Below are positions 16,798 through 24,911 of a DNA stretch of 64,000 nucleotides, piece after piece. The translations under genes and the position numbers were made by a program. The notes under the pieces were generated by a model that did no database searches, had not been told where the DNA came from, and saw nothing but the letters and a program-made list of their open reading frames with translations. Numbering within the stretch: the first letter of the stretch is position 1; each line of letters begins with the position of its first letter. The stretch comes from Chryseolinea serpens (GTDB lineage Bacteria; Bacteroidota; Bacteroidia; Cytophagales; Cyclobacteriaceae): assembly GCF_900129725.1 (NCBI RefSeq), contig NZ_FQWQ01000004.1, positions 372,001 through 436,000 on the forward strand. The letters are read 5' to 3'.

Positions 16798-17730
16798 ATG
16801 AGGATCGCTGTATTGGTTTCTGTGATCGCCCTGATGGCAAGCGGCTGTGGAAAACGCGCCGTCGACTACCGGGTGGACACACCTACGGCGGGACACATCA
16901 AAATTGCGGTAGACGAATCGCTCAAACCCCTGATGGAGGCTGAGATCGACGCCTTTGAGGGCCTCTACAAGGATGCCCACATCGACGCCATCTACACTTC
17001 CGAGGACGAGGCCATACAGCTTGTGTTGAAAGACACGGCCCGCATTGCCATCGTGACGCGGAAAATCCGGAAAGAGGAGCAGAGCGTGCTGGACACGCAG
17101 CGGCTGGTGCCCAACCAGGTATCGATCGCGAAAGACGGCCTGGCCCTCATCGTCCATAAAAACAATCCTGACAGCCTCTTCAGCCTCGATGAACTCAAGG
17201 CCATACTGGAAGGCAAGACCACCGATTGGAAGCAGTTGAACCCCAAAGGCAAATCGGCCAAGATCGAAGTGGTTTTCGACCATCCTAATTCAGGCATTAT
17301 CCGGCATTTGCGCGATTCCCTGGGGGATTTCGGAAACCTGCCGGCCAATTGCTTTGGCGTGAACACCAACGAGGCGGTGGTGAATTATGTATCGAAAAAA
17401 GAGAATGCCATTGGATTGATCGGGGTGAGTTGGATCAGCGACAACGACGATTCCACCTCCAATCGATTCCTGGGACAAATAAAAGTGGCGGGAGTAAGAC
17501 GGGGAGAAGGAGAGTATTACGAGCCTTACCAAGCTTACATCGCCCAGAAAGTTTACCCCCTTTCACGAGAGATATTTATGGTTAGCCGCGAAACCAAGGC
17601 AAGACTTGGCAGCGGATTTGTAGCGTTTGTGGCTAGCGAGAAAGGGCAGCGGGTGGTATTAAAATTAGGCCTAGTACCCATGACGATGCCCATTCGCATT
17701 GTAGAAATAAAACGTGAACCTATTCATTAA
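16798..17730 (+). CDS. PstS-like phosphate-binding (periplasmic substrate-binding) lipoprotein
   Basis: 310 residues. Lipoprotein signal with lipobox ASGC (Cys17). The body resembles PstS-type binding proteins: an N-terminal lobe (GHIKIAVDESLKPLMEAEIDAFE), IAIVTRKIRKEE, the LIVHKNNPDSLFSLDELKAI hinge region and GKSAKIEVVFDHPNSGIIRHL, where PstS has its anion-binding loop. No pstCAB genes are present. In Bacteroidota this gene commonly sits behind tonB. Phosphate binding is plausible but unproven, since the gene is tied to the TonB motor instead of an ABC transporter. Confidence 0.8.
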   Translation: MRIAVLVSVIALMASGCGKRAVDYRVDTPTAGHIKIAVDESLKPLMEAEIDAFEGLYKDAHIDAIYTSEDEAIQLVLKDTARIAIVTRKIRKEEQSVLDTQRLVPNQVSIAKDGLALIVHKNNPDSLFSLDELKAILEGKTTDWKQLNPKGKSAKIEVVFDHPNSGIIRHLRDSLGDFGNLPANCFGVNTNEAVVNYVSKKENAIGLIGVSWISDNDDSTSNRFLGQIKVAGVRRGEGEYYEPYQAYIAQKVYPLSREIFMVSRETKARLGSGFVAFVASEKGQRVVLKLGLVPMTMPIRIVEIKREPIH

Positions 17731-17741
17731 TTGTTAGAAGT

Positions 17742-19349
17742 ATGAAAAAGAGATTTGAAGTCGCAAATAGCGCAAGCCTCAAGCCGTTCCTGCTGGCCAT
17801 GGCCCTGTTGGTTTTTGTTGCGGCCCGTGCCCAACAAGACCCCGAAGTCACTAAGGGTCTGAGACTCATTGAGTTGGATAAGCCAGGAGCGGCTGTTACC
17901 TCCCTCCAGAAGGCCGTTTCCACCAGTGCTACCCCCGCCGTTTTGTACTATTACCTGGGCTATGCCCAGATCAAGAACGGCGAGCGCGAAAAAGCCAAAG
18001 AAACCTTCACCAAAGGCATTGGCGCCGATGAGAAACAACCCCTCAATTACGTAGGAAAAGGCCTCATTGCCCTCCAGGAAAAACAAGCTACGGATGCTAA
18101 AGCCCTCTTTGACAAGGCATTGACCATGACCAAGTCGAAGGATGCCGTGGTGCTCCGGGCCGTTGCTGAAGCGTATCTGAGCACCAGCCAAACCGCGAAG
18201 GAAGCTATGTCCTTGTTGGAAAAGGCCAAAAAGCTGGATGAGACCAGCTCCGAAACGGAAGTCCTCATCGGCGATGCATTCCTGGCTGTGAACAACGGCG
18301 GTTCCGCGGTGAGCGCCTATGAACGTGGTGCCAAGCTTGACCCCAAAAGCGCTAAGCCCCACTACAAGATCGGTTTGGTGTACCTGCGCTCGCAGAACGT
18401 GCCCGTAGCTGAAGAAGCCTTCAACAAGGCGATCAGCATCGATCCCGACTACGCCCTTGCCTACAAGGAATTGGGTGAGTTGTATTACCTCGCCAAAGAT
18501 GGTCCGAAGGCTGTGAAGGCTTATGAAAAGTATTTGGAGCACACCGAGAAGGCTGATGCCGCCCAGTTGCGCTATGCTTTCTTCCTGTTCATGGCCAAAG
18601 ATTTCGCCAAGGCCAATACGGTATTTGCCAAGCTGACCACAAAGTCTGATGTTACACCGACCACGCTGAAATATGCCGCTTATTCACTGTTTGAATCAAA
18701 GGAACTCGAAAAGAGTCAACAAATGTTCGAGAAGTACTTTGCGCTGCAGAACGAGAAGGCCGAAGCCTCCGACTTTGCTTATTTCGGTAAGCTGTTGGTG
18801 GAGTTGAAGAAGGACTCGTTGGCGTTGCTGAATTTCCAGAAGAGTCTTGACCTGGAGCCGAAGCAGATGGAGATCCGTCAGATACAATCGGATATGCTCT
18901 TGAAAAACAAGAAATATGCAGAGGCTGTGCCGGCGTTGAAGGCCCTGATGGGACTGCGCGCAAAACCGCTTTCGGCTGACTACTACAACATTGGCCGTGC
19001 ATATTATTTCACCGATCAGTTTCCCCAAGCCGATACGGCCTTCACGAAGCTGATTGAAATGCAACCCAACATGGCGGTAGGCTACCTGTGGGAAGGCAGA
19101 ACCAAGGCTAGCTTGGACCCTGAAACAGAAACCGGGTTGGCCAAACCGTATTACGAATCTCTTGTAGAGAAATCCATTGCTACCCCAGAGAAATCAAAGA
19201 AGGACCTTATCGAGGCTTACTCATACCTGGGTTACTATTACTTCCTGAAAGCGGATCGTAAACAAGCCAAGACATTCTTCGACAAGGTGCTTGCCCTGGA
19301 TCCGAATGATCAGAAGGCGCTGACGGCCCTTGAGGAACTGAAGAAATAG
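17742..19349 (+). CDS. TPR-repeat protein of the tonB operon
   Basis: 535 residues. A signal sequence with a long basic start (about residues 1-30, ending AARAQQ) is followed by around ten TPR-like repeats from residue 35 to the end, such as AKPHYKIGLVYLRSQNVP, EEAFNKAISIDPDYALAYKE and KQAKTFFDKVLALDPNDQKAL. It closes the exbB-exbD-exbD-tonB-hypothetical-pstS cluster. Periplasmic scaffold role inferred. Downstream is a hairpin-rich spacer. Confidence 0.82.
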   Translation: MKKRFEVANSASLKPFLLAMALLVFVAARAQQDPEVTKGLRLIELDKPGAAVTSLQKAVSTSATPAVLYYYLGYAQIKNGEREKAKETFTKGIGADEKQPLNYVGKGLIALQEKQATDAKALFDKALTMTKSKDAVVLRAVAEAYLSTSQTAKEAMSLLEKAKKLDETSSETEVLIGDAFLAVNNGGSAVSAYERGAKLDPKSAKPHYKIGLVYLRSQNVPVAEEAFNKAISIDPDYALAYKELGELYYLAKDGPKAVKAYEKYLEHTEKADAAQLRYAFFLFMAKDFAKANTVFAKLTTKSDVTPTTLKYAAYSLFESKELEKSQQMFEKYFALQNEKAEASDFAYFGKLLVELKKDSLALLNFQKSLDLEPKQMEIRQIQSDMLLKNKKYAEAVPALKALMGLRAKPLSADYYNIGRAYYFTDQFPQADTAFTKLIEMQPNMAVGYLWEGRTKASLDPETETGLAKPYYESLVEKSIATPEKSKKDLIEAYSYLGYYYFLKADRKQAKTFFDKVLALDPNDQKALTALEELKK

Positions 19350-19361
19350 CCCTAACCGATT

Positions 19362-19466
19362 ATGAATTTTCTGAAAGCTACTGATGAAAAAAAGGTGGCT
19401 GGAGCGATAAAGACATTAGAATTGGCCGGGGAGCCAGCAGGGCAACAACGTGCATCCATGCGTTAA
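19362..19466 (+). CDS. Possible 34-residue small protein
   Basis: ATG 19362 opens a 34-codon frame 12 bases after the TPR gene. It encodes a hydrophilic, Ala/Gly/Lys-rich peptide starting MNFLKATDEKKVAGAIK. The 3' third overlaps the left arm of a long inverted repeat, which makes a purely structural role just as likely. Reported because of its position at the end of the operon; no homologue is recognised. Confidence 0.2.
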   Translation: MNFLKATDEKKVAGAIKTLELAGEPAGQQRASMR

Positions 19467-19520
19467 AGTTAAAGGTTGCGCATGACCCACAATCATAGTT
19501 GCCCTGCCCTGGCCATTTTT
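19418..19520 (+). other. Long imperfect hairpin behind the tonB operon
   Basis: GCAGGGCAAC (19437-19446) pairs with GTTGCCCTGC (19498-19507), and the outer flanks also pair (TTGGCC-GGG on the left, CCCTGGCCA on the right) with a 5-6 base bulge. The intervening 51 bases hold a nested hairpin ATGCG/CGCAT. The right arm is followed by ATTTTTAG. It may be a terminator with an elaborate loop or part of a small RNA. Confidence 0.45.
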
Positions 19521-19582
19521 AGAGTTGCAAGTATATTAAATCTGATCGGTTAATGTATACCGGTCGGTACCAAATTTCATAG

Positions 19583-19608
19583 AAAGGGGCCCGTTTAGGG
19601 CCTTTTTT
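19583..19608 (+). terminator. Rho-independent terminator
   Basis: AAAGGGGCCC, loop GTTTA, then GGGCC followed by TTTTTT. The stem tolerates two unpaired G. It lies 230 bases after the last gene of the tonB operon and could end a leaderless small transcript from the preceding structured region. Confidence 0.6.
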
Positions 19609-19654
19609 CGTTGTATGGGACCATATTGCCGCAGGCCGTGGGACCTCATTTTGC

Positions 19655-19780
19655 CCCCTCGCCTTCGCTAAACCTTCGGCGGGCGAGGCCCTTCGCTAAA
19701 GCTTCGGCGGGCGAGGGATGCAAGATCAACCTAGTGAAAACCACAGCTTTGCTTGCCCGCCGAAGCTTTGGCGAAGGAGG
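19655..19780. repeat. REP-like palindromic repeat cluster
   Basis: Two near-identical 27-base direct copies lie at 19662-19688 and 19690-19716 (CCTTCGCTAAA[C/G]CTTCGG followed by CGGGCGAGG). An inverted copy is at 19753-19778 (GCCCGCCGAAGCTTTGGCGA and on). Together they can form large cruciforms. Open frames through this block are by-products of the repeats. The remainder of the 19.35-20.0 kb spacer shows no gene that I can support. Confidence 0.7.
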
Positions 19781-20018
19781 GCGGTTCAAACGCCGCACCC
19801 GCACTCACACGCCACACCAACCTCACAAAACCGTCGCGTACCCCCACCGGTAACACGCACGACAAACCGCCTATCATCACGGCTTTTTAGAATCATTCTT
19901 AACTGAAAAAACGCCCTCCACATCAATCGTATGCGTAAGATCGGAGTAGCATTTTTTATGGTTTGAAATGCATTTAACAGTGAAGAAAGCAATACTTTTA
20001 CCACGGAAAATAAAACCT

Positions 20019-20390
20019 ATGGACGATAAAGGTCTTATTCAATACGCACCCATTGCCTTAATGTTTGTGGTCGCCGCCGGATTTGTCGGAACCACCATGG
20101 TAGCCACCCACCTTCTGGGACCCAAACGCAAAACCAAGATCAAACAGGACTCCTTCGAATGTGGCATTGAGCCGCAGGGCAATGCGCGGGTCCCTTTCAA
20201 TATCAAGTACTTCCTGGTAGCCATCCTTTTTGTTCTTTTTGACGTCGAAGTGATCTTTATGTATCCCTGGGCTGTTAACTTTAATGAGTTGGGCTTGGCC
20301 GGATTTGTAGAGATGGTCCTGTTCATCAGCACGTTGCTGATCGGCTTCTACTACATCATCAAGAAAGGCGCACTGAAGTGGGAGGATTGA
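20019..20390 (+). CDS. nuoA: NADH-quinone oxidoreductase subunit A
   Basis: 123 residues from ATG 20019 (an upstream in-frame ATG at 19968 adds 17 basic residues absent from the family). Three membrane helices. The diagnostic loop KQDSFECGIEPQGNARVPFNIKYF contains the conserved Cys and precedes AILFVLFDVEVIFMYPWA with the acidic membrane residues. First gene of a complete nuoA-N operon. Complex I oxidises NADH, reduces quinone and pumps protons across the inner membrane. Confidence 0.95.
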   Translation: MDDKGLIQYAPIALMFVVAAGFVGTTMVATHLLGPKRKTKIKQDSFECGIEPQGNARVPFNIKYFLVAILFVLFDVEVIFMYPWAVNFNELGLAGFVEMVLFISTLLIGFYYIIKKGALKWED

Positions 20391-20402
20391 AAATTATTCA
20401 AG

Positions 20403-20957
20403 ATGCAAACAGAAACGAGTAACATAAAGATGGTGCAGGCGCCGGAAGGCGTGGAGGGTGCTGGCTTTTTTGCAACCAGCCTGGAGAAAGTGGTGGGCAT
20501 GGCCCGCAAGAATTCGATCTGGCCCTTGCCGTTTGCCACCTCGTGCTGCGGCATCGAGTTTATGGCCACCATGGGCGCGCACTACGACCTGGCCCGTTTC
20601 GGGTCCGAGCGTTTGAGCTTCTCGCCCCGCCAGGCCGACCTGTTGATGGTGATGGGAACCATTGCCAAGAAGATGGGCCCGGTGTTGCGCCAGGTGTACG
20701 AACAAATGGCCGAACCCCGGTGGGTGCTTTCGGTGGGTGCTTGCGCGAGCAGCGGTGGTATTTTTGATACCTACAGCGTGTTGCAGGGCATCGACAGAAT
20801 TATTCCCGTGGATGTGTATGTACCCGGCTGTCCCCCGCGCCCGGAACAGATCATCGACGGTGTGATGAAGATCCAGCGGTTGGTTGAAACGGAATCCTTG
20901 CGCAGAAGAGATTCTGCCGAATATAAAGCCATGTTGAACCAATATGGAATAGAATAA
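20403..20957 (+). CDS. nuoB: NADH-quinone oxidoreductase subunit B
   Basis: 184 residues. Carries the terminal 4Fe-4S cluster N2 next to the quinone site; ligands are the tandem cysteines in [11 protein letters not shown], the Cys in [12 protein letters not shown] and the Cys in [15 protein letters not shown]. The stop codon shares a base with the start of nuoC. Confidence 0.96.
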   Translation: MQTETSNIKMVQAPEGVEGAGFFATSLEKVVGMARKNSIWPLPFATSCCGIEFMATMGAHYDLARFGSERLSFSPRQADLLMVMGTIAKKMGPVLRQVYEQMAEPRWVLSVGACASSGGIFDTYSVLQGIDRIIPVDVYVPGCPPRPEQIIDGVMKIQRLVETESLRRRDSAEYKAMLNQYGIE

Positions 20958-21457
20958 TGGAAGGAACAGGCCTAGAGAAAACCATCGGCGTACTGAACGA
21001 AAAATTTGAAGGGGAGGTGCTTCACGCAGCCATGCTGTATGATTTTCCCACCATCACCCTGAAGAAGGATAAGATCATCGAGATCATCAAGTTCCTGAAG
21101 GAACACCCCGATACCCGCTATCACTACCTCACCACCTTGTGTGGCATTCATTATCCGGAACTGAACCAGATCGCCATCATGTATCAACTTCACAACATGA
21201 TGAGCGGCGAACGTGTGCGGCTGAAGATCTACTTGCCGGCCGAGAAGCCGGAAGTGCCTACGCTCACCACGGTGTTTGCAGGTGCCAACTGGATGGAGCG
21301 CGAAACCTACGATTTCTTCGGTGTGATCTTTACGGGCCACCCGGACCTGCGCCGCATTCTCAACGTGGAGGACATGATCATGTTCCCCTTGCGCAAGGAA
21401 TTCCCGCTGGAAGACCAGGTGCGCGAAGACAAGAACGATACTATGTTTGGACGATAA
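20957..21457 (+). CDS. nuoC: NADH-quinone oxidoreductase subunit C
   Basis: 166 residues. The family signature ERETYDFFGVIFTGHPDLRR is present at residues 114-133, and YHYLTTLCGIHYP lies in the middle. It forms the peripheral arm together with NuoD. Here nuoC and nuoD are separate genes, unlike the E. coli fusion. It starts one base inside the nuoB stop. Confidence 0.95.
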   Translation: MEGTGLEKTIGVLNEKFEGEVLHAAMLYDFPTITLKKDKIIEIIKFLKEHPDTRYHYLTTLCGIHYPELNQIAIMYQLHNMMSGERVRLKIYLPAEKPEVPTLTTVFAGANWMERETYDFFGVIFTGHPDLRRILNVEDMIMFPLRKEFPLEDQVREDKNDTMFGR

Positions 21458-21463
21458 TATCCT

Positions 21464-22678
21464 ATGGAAGAAGTTAAGCAAAGCGATCAAGCATACCACT
21501 ACCAGGAAGAAGAAAAACAGTATTCATATCTGAACCTCGGGCCCACGCACCCGGCGACGCACGGTATTTTTCAGAACGTACTGAAAATGGACGGCGAGAT
21601 CATCGTGGACGCGGAGCCAACCATCGGGTATATTCACCGCGCGTTTGAGAAGCTTTCGGAGCGCCGGCCGTTCAACCAGATCACCCCCATCACCGACCGC
21701 ATGAACTATTGCTCGGCTCCCATCAACAACATGGGCTGGCACATGACGGTGGAGAAACTTATCCAGGCAGAAATTCCCAAGCGCGTGCAATACATGCGTG
21801 TGATCATCATGGAACTGGCGCGCATCACCGATCACTTGATCTGTAATGCCGTGATCGGTGTGGATACGGGAGCGTTGACAGGCTTTGTGTATATGTTCCA
21901 GCAGCGCGAGCTGGTGTATGAAATTTATGAAGAGATCTGCGGTGCGCGGCTCACGTCGAACATCGGCCGGATAGGAGGGTTTGAGCGCGACTTTTCGCCA
22001 AAGGCGTGGGAGAAGATCCACCGCTTTTTGAAAGAGTTTCCGAAAGTGTTGAAGGAGTTTGAAAACCTGCTGGAACGCAACCGGATCTTTATGGACCGCA
22101 CCATCGGTGTGGGCGGCATCACCGGCGAACGTGCGCTGGAGTTTAGTTTCTCCGGCCCGAACCTGCGCGCTGCGGGTGTGGACTACGATGTGCGTGTAGC
22201 CAAACCGTATTCCTCCTACGAAGATTTTGATTTTACGATCCCTATCGGAACCAACGGCGACGTATACGATCGCTTCATGGTGCGCCAGGGTGAGATGTGG
22301 CAGAGCCTGAGCATTATCGAGCAGGCGATCAAGAACCTGCCCGACGGACCTTTCCACGGAAAGGTGCCCGATTTCTATTTACCCCCCAAAGAAGAAGTTT
22401 ATAACAACATGGAAGCGCTCATCTATCACTTCAAGATCGTGATGGGTGAAACGGACGTTCCGAAAGGTGAGGTATACCATTGTGTGGAAGGCGGCAACGG
22501 CGAGTTGGGCTTCTACCTCATCAGCGACGGCGGAAGAACGCCTTACCGGTTGCACATGCGCCGGCCGTGTTTTATTTATTATCAAGCCTACCCGGAGATG
22601 ATCAAAGGCTCCATGCTGTCGGACGCGATCCTGACCATGAGTAGCATGAATGTGATTGCCGGCGAACTGGATGCCTGA
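21464..22678 (+). CDS. nuoD: NADH-quinone oxidoreductase subunit D
   Basis: 404 residues, normal length. Motifs: NLGPTHPATHGIFQ at the start (quinone-site His), GYIHRAFEKLSERR, DRMNYCSAP, and the C-terminal GGNGELGFYLISDGG. This 49 kDa-type subunit builds the quinone pocket with NuoB. Confidence 0.96.
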   Translation: MEEVKQSDQAYHYQEEEKQYSYLNLGPTHPATHGIFQNVLKMDGEIIVDAEPTIGYIHRAFEKLSERRPFNQITPITDRMNYCSAPINNMGWHMTVEKLIQAEIPKRVQYMRVIIMELARITDHLICNAVIGVDTGALTGFVYMFQQRELVYEIYEEICGARLTSNIGRIGGFERDFSPKAWEKIHRFLKEFPKVLKEFENLLERNRIFMDRTIGVGGITGERALEFSFSGPNLRAAGVDYDVRVAKPYSSYEDFDFTIPIGTNGDVYDRFMVRQGEMWQSLSIIEQAIKNLPDGPFHGKVPDFYLPPKEEVYNNMEALIYHFKIVMGETDVPKGEVYHCVEGGNGELGFYLISDGGRTPYRLHMRRPCFIYYQAYPEMIKGSMLSDAILTMSSMNVIAGELDA

Positions 22679-22691
22679 AAGAACGGAAAAG

Positions 22692-23207
22692 ATGGAAGAG
22701 ATAAAATTTTCGGAGAAGTCACTCGCGTTGGTGAACAAGATCATCAAGCGCTATCCTGAAGGACGGCAGAAGTCGGCCTTGTTGCCCATTTTGCACGTGG
22801 CCCAAGCGGAGTTTGACGGCTGGCTGAGTCCCGCCGTGATGGACCTGGTGGCGTCGATATTGAAGATCAAGCCTATTGAAGTATATGAAGTGGCCTCGTT
22901 CTACTCCATGTACAACCTGGAGCCTGTGGGCAAGTGTTTGATCGAGGTTTGCCAGACCGGCCCTTGCTGGTTGCGTGGATCGGATGACATTGTGGAGCAT
23001 TTGCAGAACAAGCTGAATATAAAAGTGGGAGAGACCACGGCCGATGGCATGTTCACTTTGAAGACCGTGGAGTGTCTGGGGTCTTGTGGTACGGCGCCGA
23101 TGTTGCAGTGTGGGGCGAAGTTTCATGAGAATTTGACGACGGAGAAGGTGGATGCTTTGGTGGAAGACCTTCGCTCGGCGAATGCGCGGAGTAGTTATAT
23201 GCGATAG
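22692..23207 (+). CDS. nuoE: NADH-quinone oxidoreductase subunit E
   Basis: 171 residues from ATG 22692; ATG 22671, overlapping the nuoD stop, would add seven residues and cannot be excluded. The 24 kDa-type subunit holds the 2Fe-2S cluster N1a. Ligands are in CQTGPCWLRGS and CLGSCGTAPMLQC. The 3' third of the gene is richer in G than its neighbours and leads into a structured 295-base spacer before nuoF. Confidence 0.95.
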   Translation: MEEIKFSEKSLALVNKIIKRYPEGRQKSALLPILHVAQAEFDGWLSPAVMDLVASILKIKPIEVYEVASFYSMYNLEPVGKCLIEVCQTGPCWLRGSDDIVEHLQNKLNIKVGETTADGMFTLKTVECLGSCGTAPMLQCGAKFHENLTTEKVDALVEDLRSANARSSYMR

Positions 23208-23264
23208 TCATTTTTGCATGACGGCGATGTGATGCTGTTGTTGTGGGAGTGACTTTGCGGTGTG

Positions 23265-23430
23265 CCGGCCAGGGATAGGAGTGGAAAGCCCGGAGTGCGG
23301 TGGGGATGCTGAGTGTGATTTGTTGGCGGGACACCAACAAAATGGAGCATGGGGCCCTTGGAATGCGGGAACAAAGGGTGGACGGACTTGGAACGGATAG
23401 CCCGACCCGAGGTACGAGGGGGGCCGCCGA
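23265..23430 (+). ncRNA. Structured RNA element resembling the Flavo-1 motif, between nuoE and nuoF
   Basis: The spacer between nuoE and nuoF does not look coding. It begins with AGGGATAGGAGTGGAAAGCC (23271-23290) and ends with GGAACGGATAGCCCGACC (23390-23407), the two conserved blocks I remember from the Flavo-1 RNA motif of Bacteroidota. Between them are hairpins: ATGCT/AGCAT (23306-23310 with 23346-23350) enclosing TTTGTTGG/CCAACAAA (23319-23326 with 23334-23341), and CCCTT/AAGGG (23355-23359 with 23374-23378). The function of this motif class is unknown to me. Family identity is from memory; the structure is read from the sequence. Confidence 0.5.
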
Positions 23431-23502
23431 ATAATTTTGAATAATACGTCGCGCTTCCTTTGGGGAGACGATAACAAAGAATATAACGATCAAACGGTAA
23501 TC

Positions 23503-24867
23503 ATGGGTAAGAAGTTATTAACGGCAAACATTAATATCCCCGGGATAGAGACTTTTGATGTCTATCGGAAGAATGGTGGGTATGCTTCGGTGGAGAAGGC
23601 GTTGAAGACGATGACGCCTGATGAGGTGACGGAGGAAGTGAAGAAGTCGGGTTTGCGTGGACGTGGCGGTGCGGGTTTTCCGGCCGGCATGAAGTGGAGC
23701 TTTTTGGATCGCAAATCGGAGAAGCCTCGTTACCTGGTGTGCAACGCGGATGAGAGCGAGCCCGGTACGTTCAAGGATCGCTATCTGATGGAGAAGATCC
23801 CTCACTTGTTGATCGAGGGGATGATTACCGGCAGCTATGCGTTGGGTGCACGGACTTCGTACATCTACATACGCGGCGAGTACATGTACATCGTGCGCAT
23901 CCTGGAGAAGGCGATTGAAGAAGCGTATGCGGCAGGATTTTTAGGACAGAATATTTTGGGAACACCCTACTCGCTGGACTTGTATGTTCACCCGGGTGCA
24001 GGTGCCTATATCTGCGGTGAAGAAACCGCTTTGTTGGAATCACTCGAAGGCAAGCGCGGCAACCCGCGGTTGAAGCCTCCGTTCCCGGCCGTAGCAGGTT
24101 TGTATGCTGCCCCTACGGTGGTGAACAACGTGGAGACGATTGCTGCCGTAGTGCCGATCGTGAACGGTGGTGGCGACGAGTATGCGAAGATCGGCATCGG
24201 CAAGAGCACCGGTACGAAACTGATCTCCGCCAGCGGTCACATTAACAAGCCCGGCATTTATGAAATCGACCTGGGCTTGCCAGTAGAAGAATTTATTTAC
24301 AGCGACGAATATTGCGGCGGCATTTGGAAGGGAAGAAAGATGAAGGCTGTTGTGGCCGGGGGTTCTTCAGTACCCATTCTGCCAGCCGACCTGATCTTGA
24401 AAACAGCAAAAGGCGAGCAACGTCTCATGACCTATGAGTCGCTTGCCGACGGTGGTTTTGTGAGTGGCACCATGTTGGGCTCGGGTGGCTTTATCGTCTA
24501 TGACGAAACGGCCTGCATCGTGCGCAACCTCTGGACGTTTGCGCGCTTCTATCACCACGAGTCGTGCGGACAGTGCAGCCCTTGCCGCGAAGGCACGGGT
24601 TGGATGGAGAAAGTGCTTCATCGCATCGAGCACGGTCACGGTCACATGAGCGACATTGACCTGTTGGTGGATGTGGCGAAGAAGATTGAAGGCAACACGA
24701 TCTGCCCGTTAGGAGATGCTGCTGCCTGGCCCGTAGCCAGCGCGATACGTCACTTCCGCGAAGAGTTTGAATATCACGTGAAATATCCCGAGAAAGTATC
24801 GAATCCGAAGCACTTTGAGATTGAGCCTTTCCGCTCGGAGAAGAAGTTGGAGGCAGTGGGAGCGTAG
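23503..24867 (+). CDS. nuoF: NADH-quinone oxidoreductase subunit F
   Basis: 454 residues from ATG 23503; the open frame upstream enters the structured spacer. FMN and NADH site: GLRGRGGAGFPAGMKW and GAGAYICGEETALLESLEG. The 4Fe-4S cluster N3 ligands are in ESCGQCSPCREG and in the later NTICPLGDA. This subunit takes electrons from NADH. It is followed by nuoG after 44 bases. Confidence 0.96.
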   Translation: MGKKLLTANINIPGIETFDVYRKNGGYASVEKALKTMTPDEVTEEVKKSGLRGRGGAGFPAGMKWSFLDRKSEKPRYLVCNADESEPGTFKDRYLMEKIPHLLIEGMITGSYALGARTSYIYIRGEYMYIVRILEKAIEEAYAAGFLGQNILGTPYSLDLYVHPGAGAYICGEETALLESLEGKRGNPRLKPPFPAVAGLYAAPTVVNNVETIAAVVPIVNGGGDEYAKIGIGKSTGTKLISASGHINKPGIYEIDLGLPVEEFIYSDEYCGGIWKGRKMKAVVAGGSSVPILPADLILKTAKGEQRLMTYESLADGGFVSGTMLGSGGFIVYDETACIVRNLWTFARFYHHESCGQCSPCREGTGWMEKVLHRIEHGHGHMSDIDLLVDVAKKIEGNTICPLGDAAAWPVASAIRHFREEFEYHVKYPEKVSNPKHFEIEPFRSEKKLEAVGA

Positions 24868-24911
24868 TGTTAAAAATTGAGTATAGACAATTGTTATAAT
24901 ACGATAGTAAC

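Noticed and set aside
15991-17283. 430-codon minus-strand frame opposite tonB and the PstS-like gene
   Set aside because: Spans three well-supported genes in antisense and has shadow-type composition.
19611-19853. 80-codon open frame in the spacer before nuoA
   Set aside because: Made of the palindromic repeats; low-complexity basic product and no start signal.
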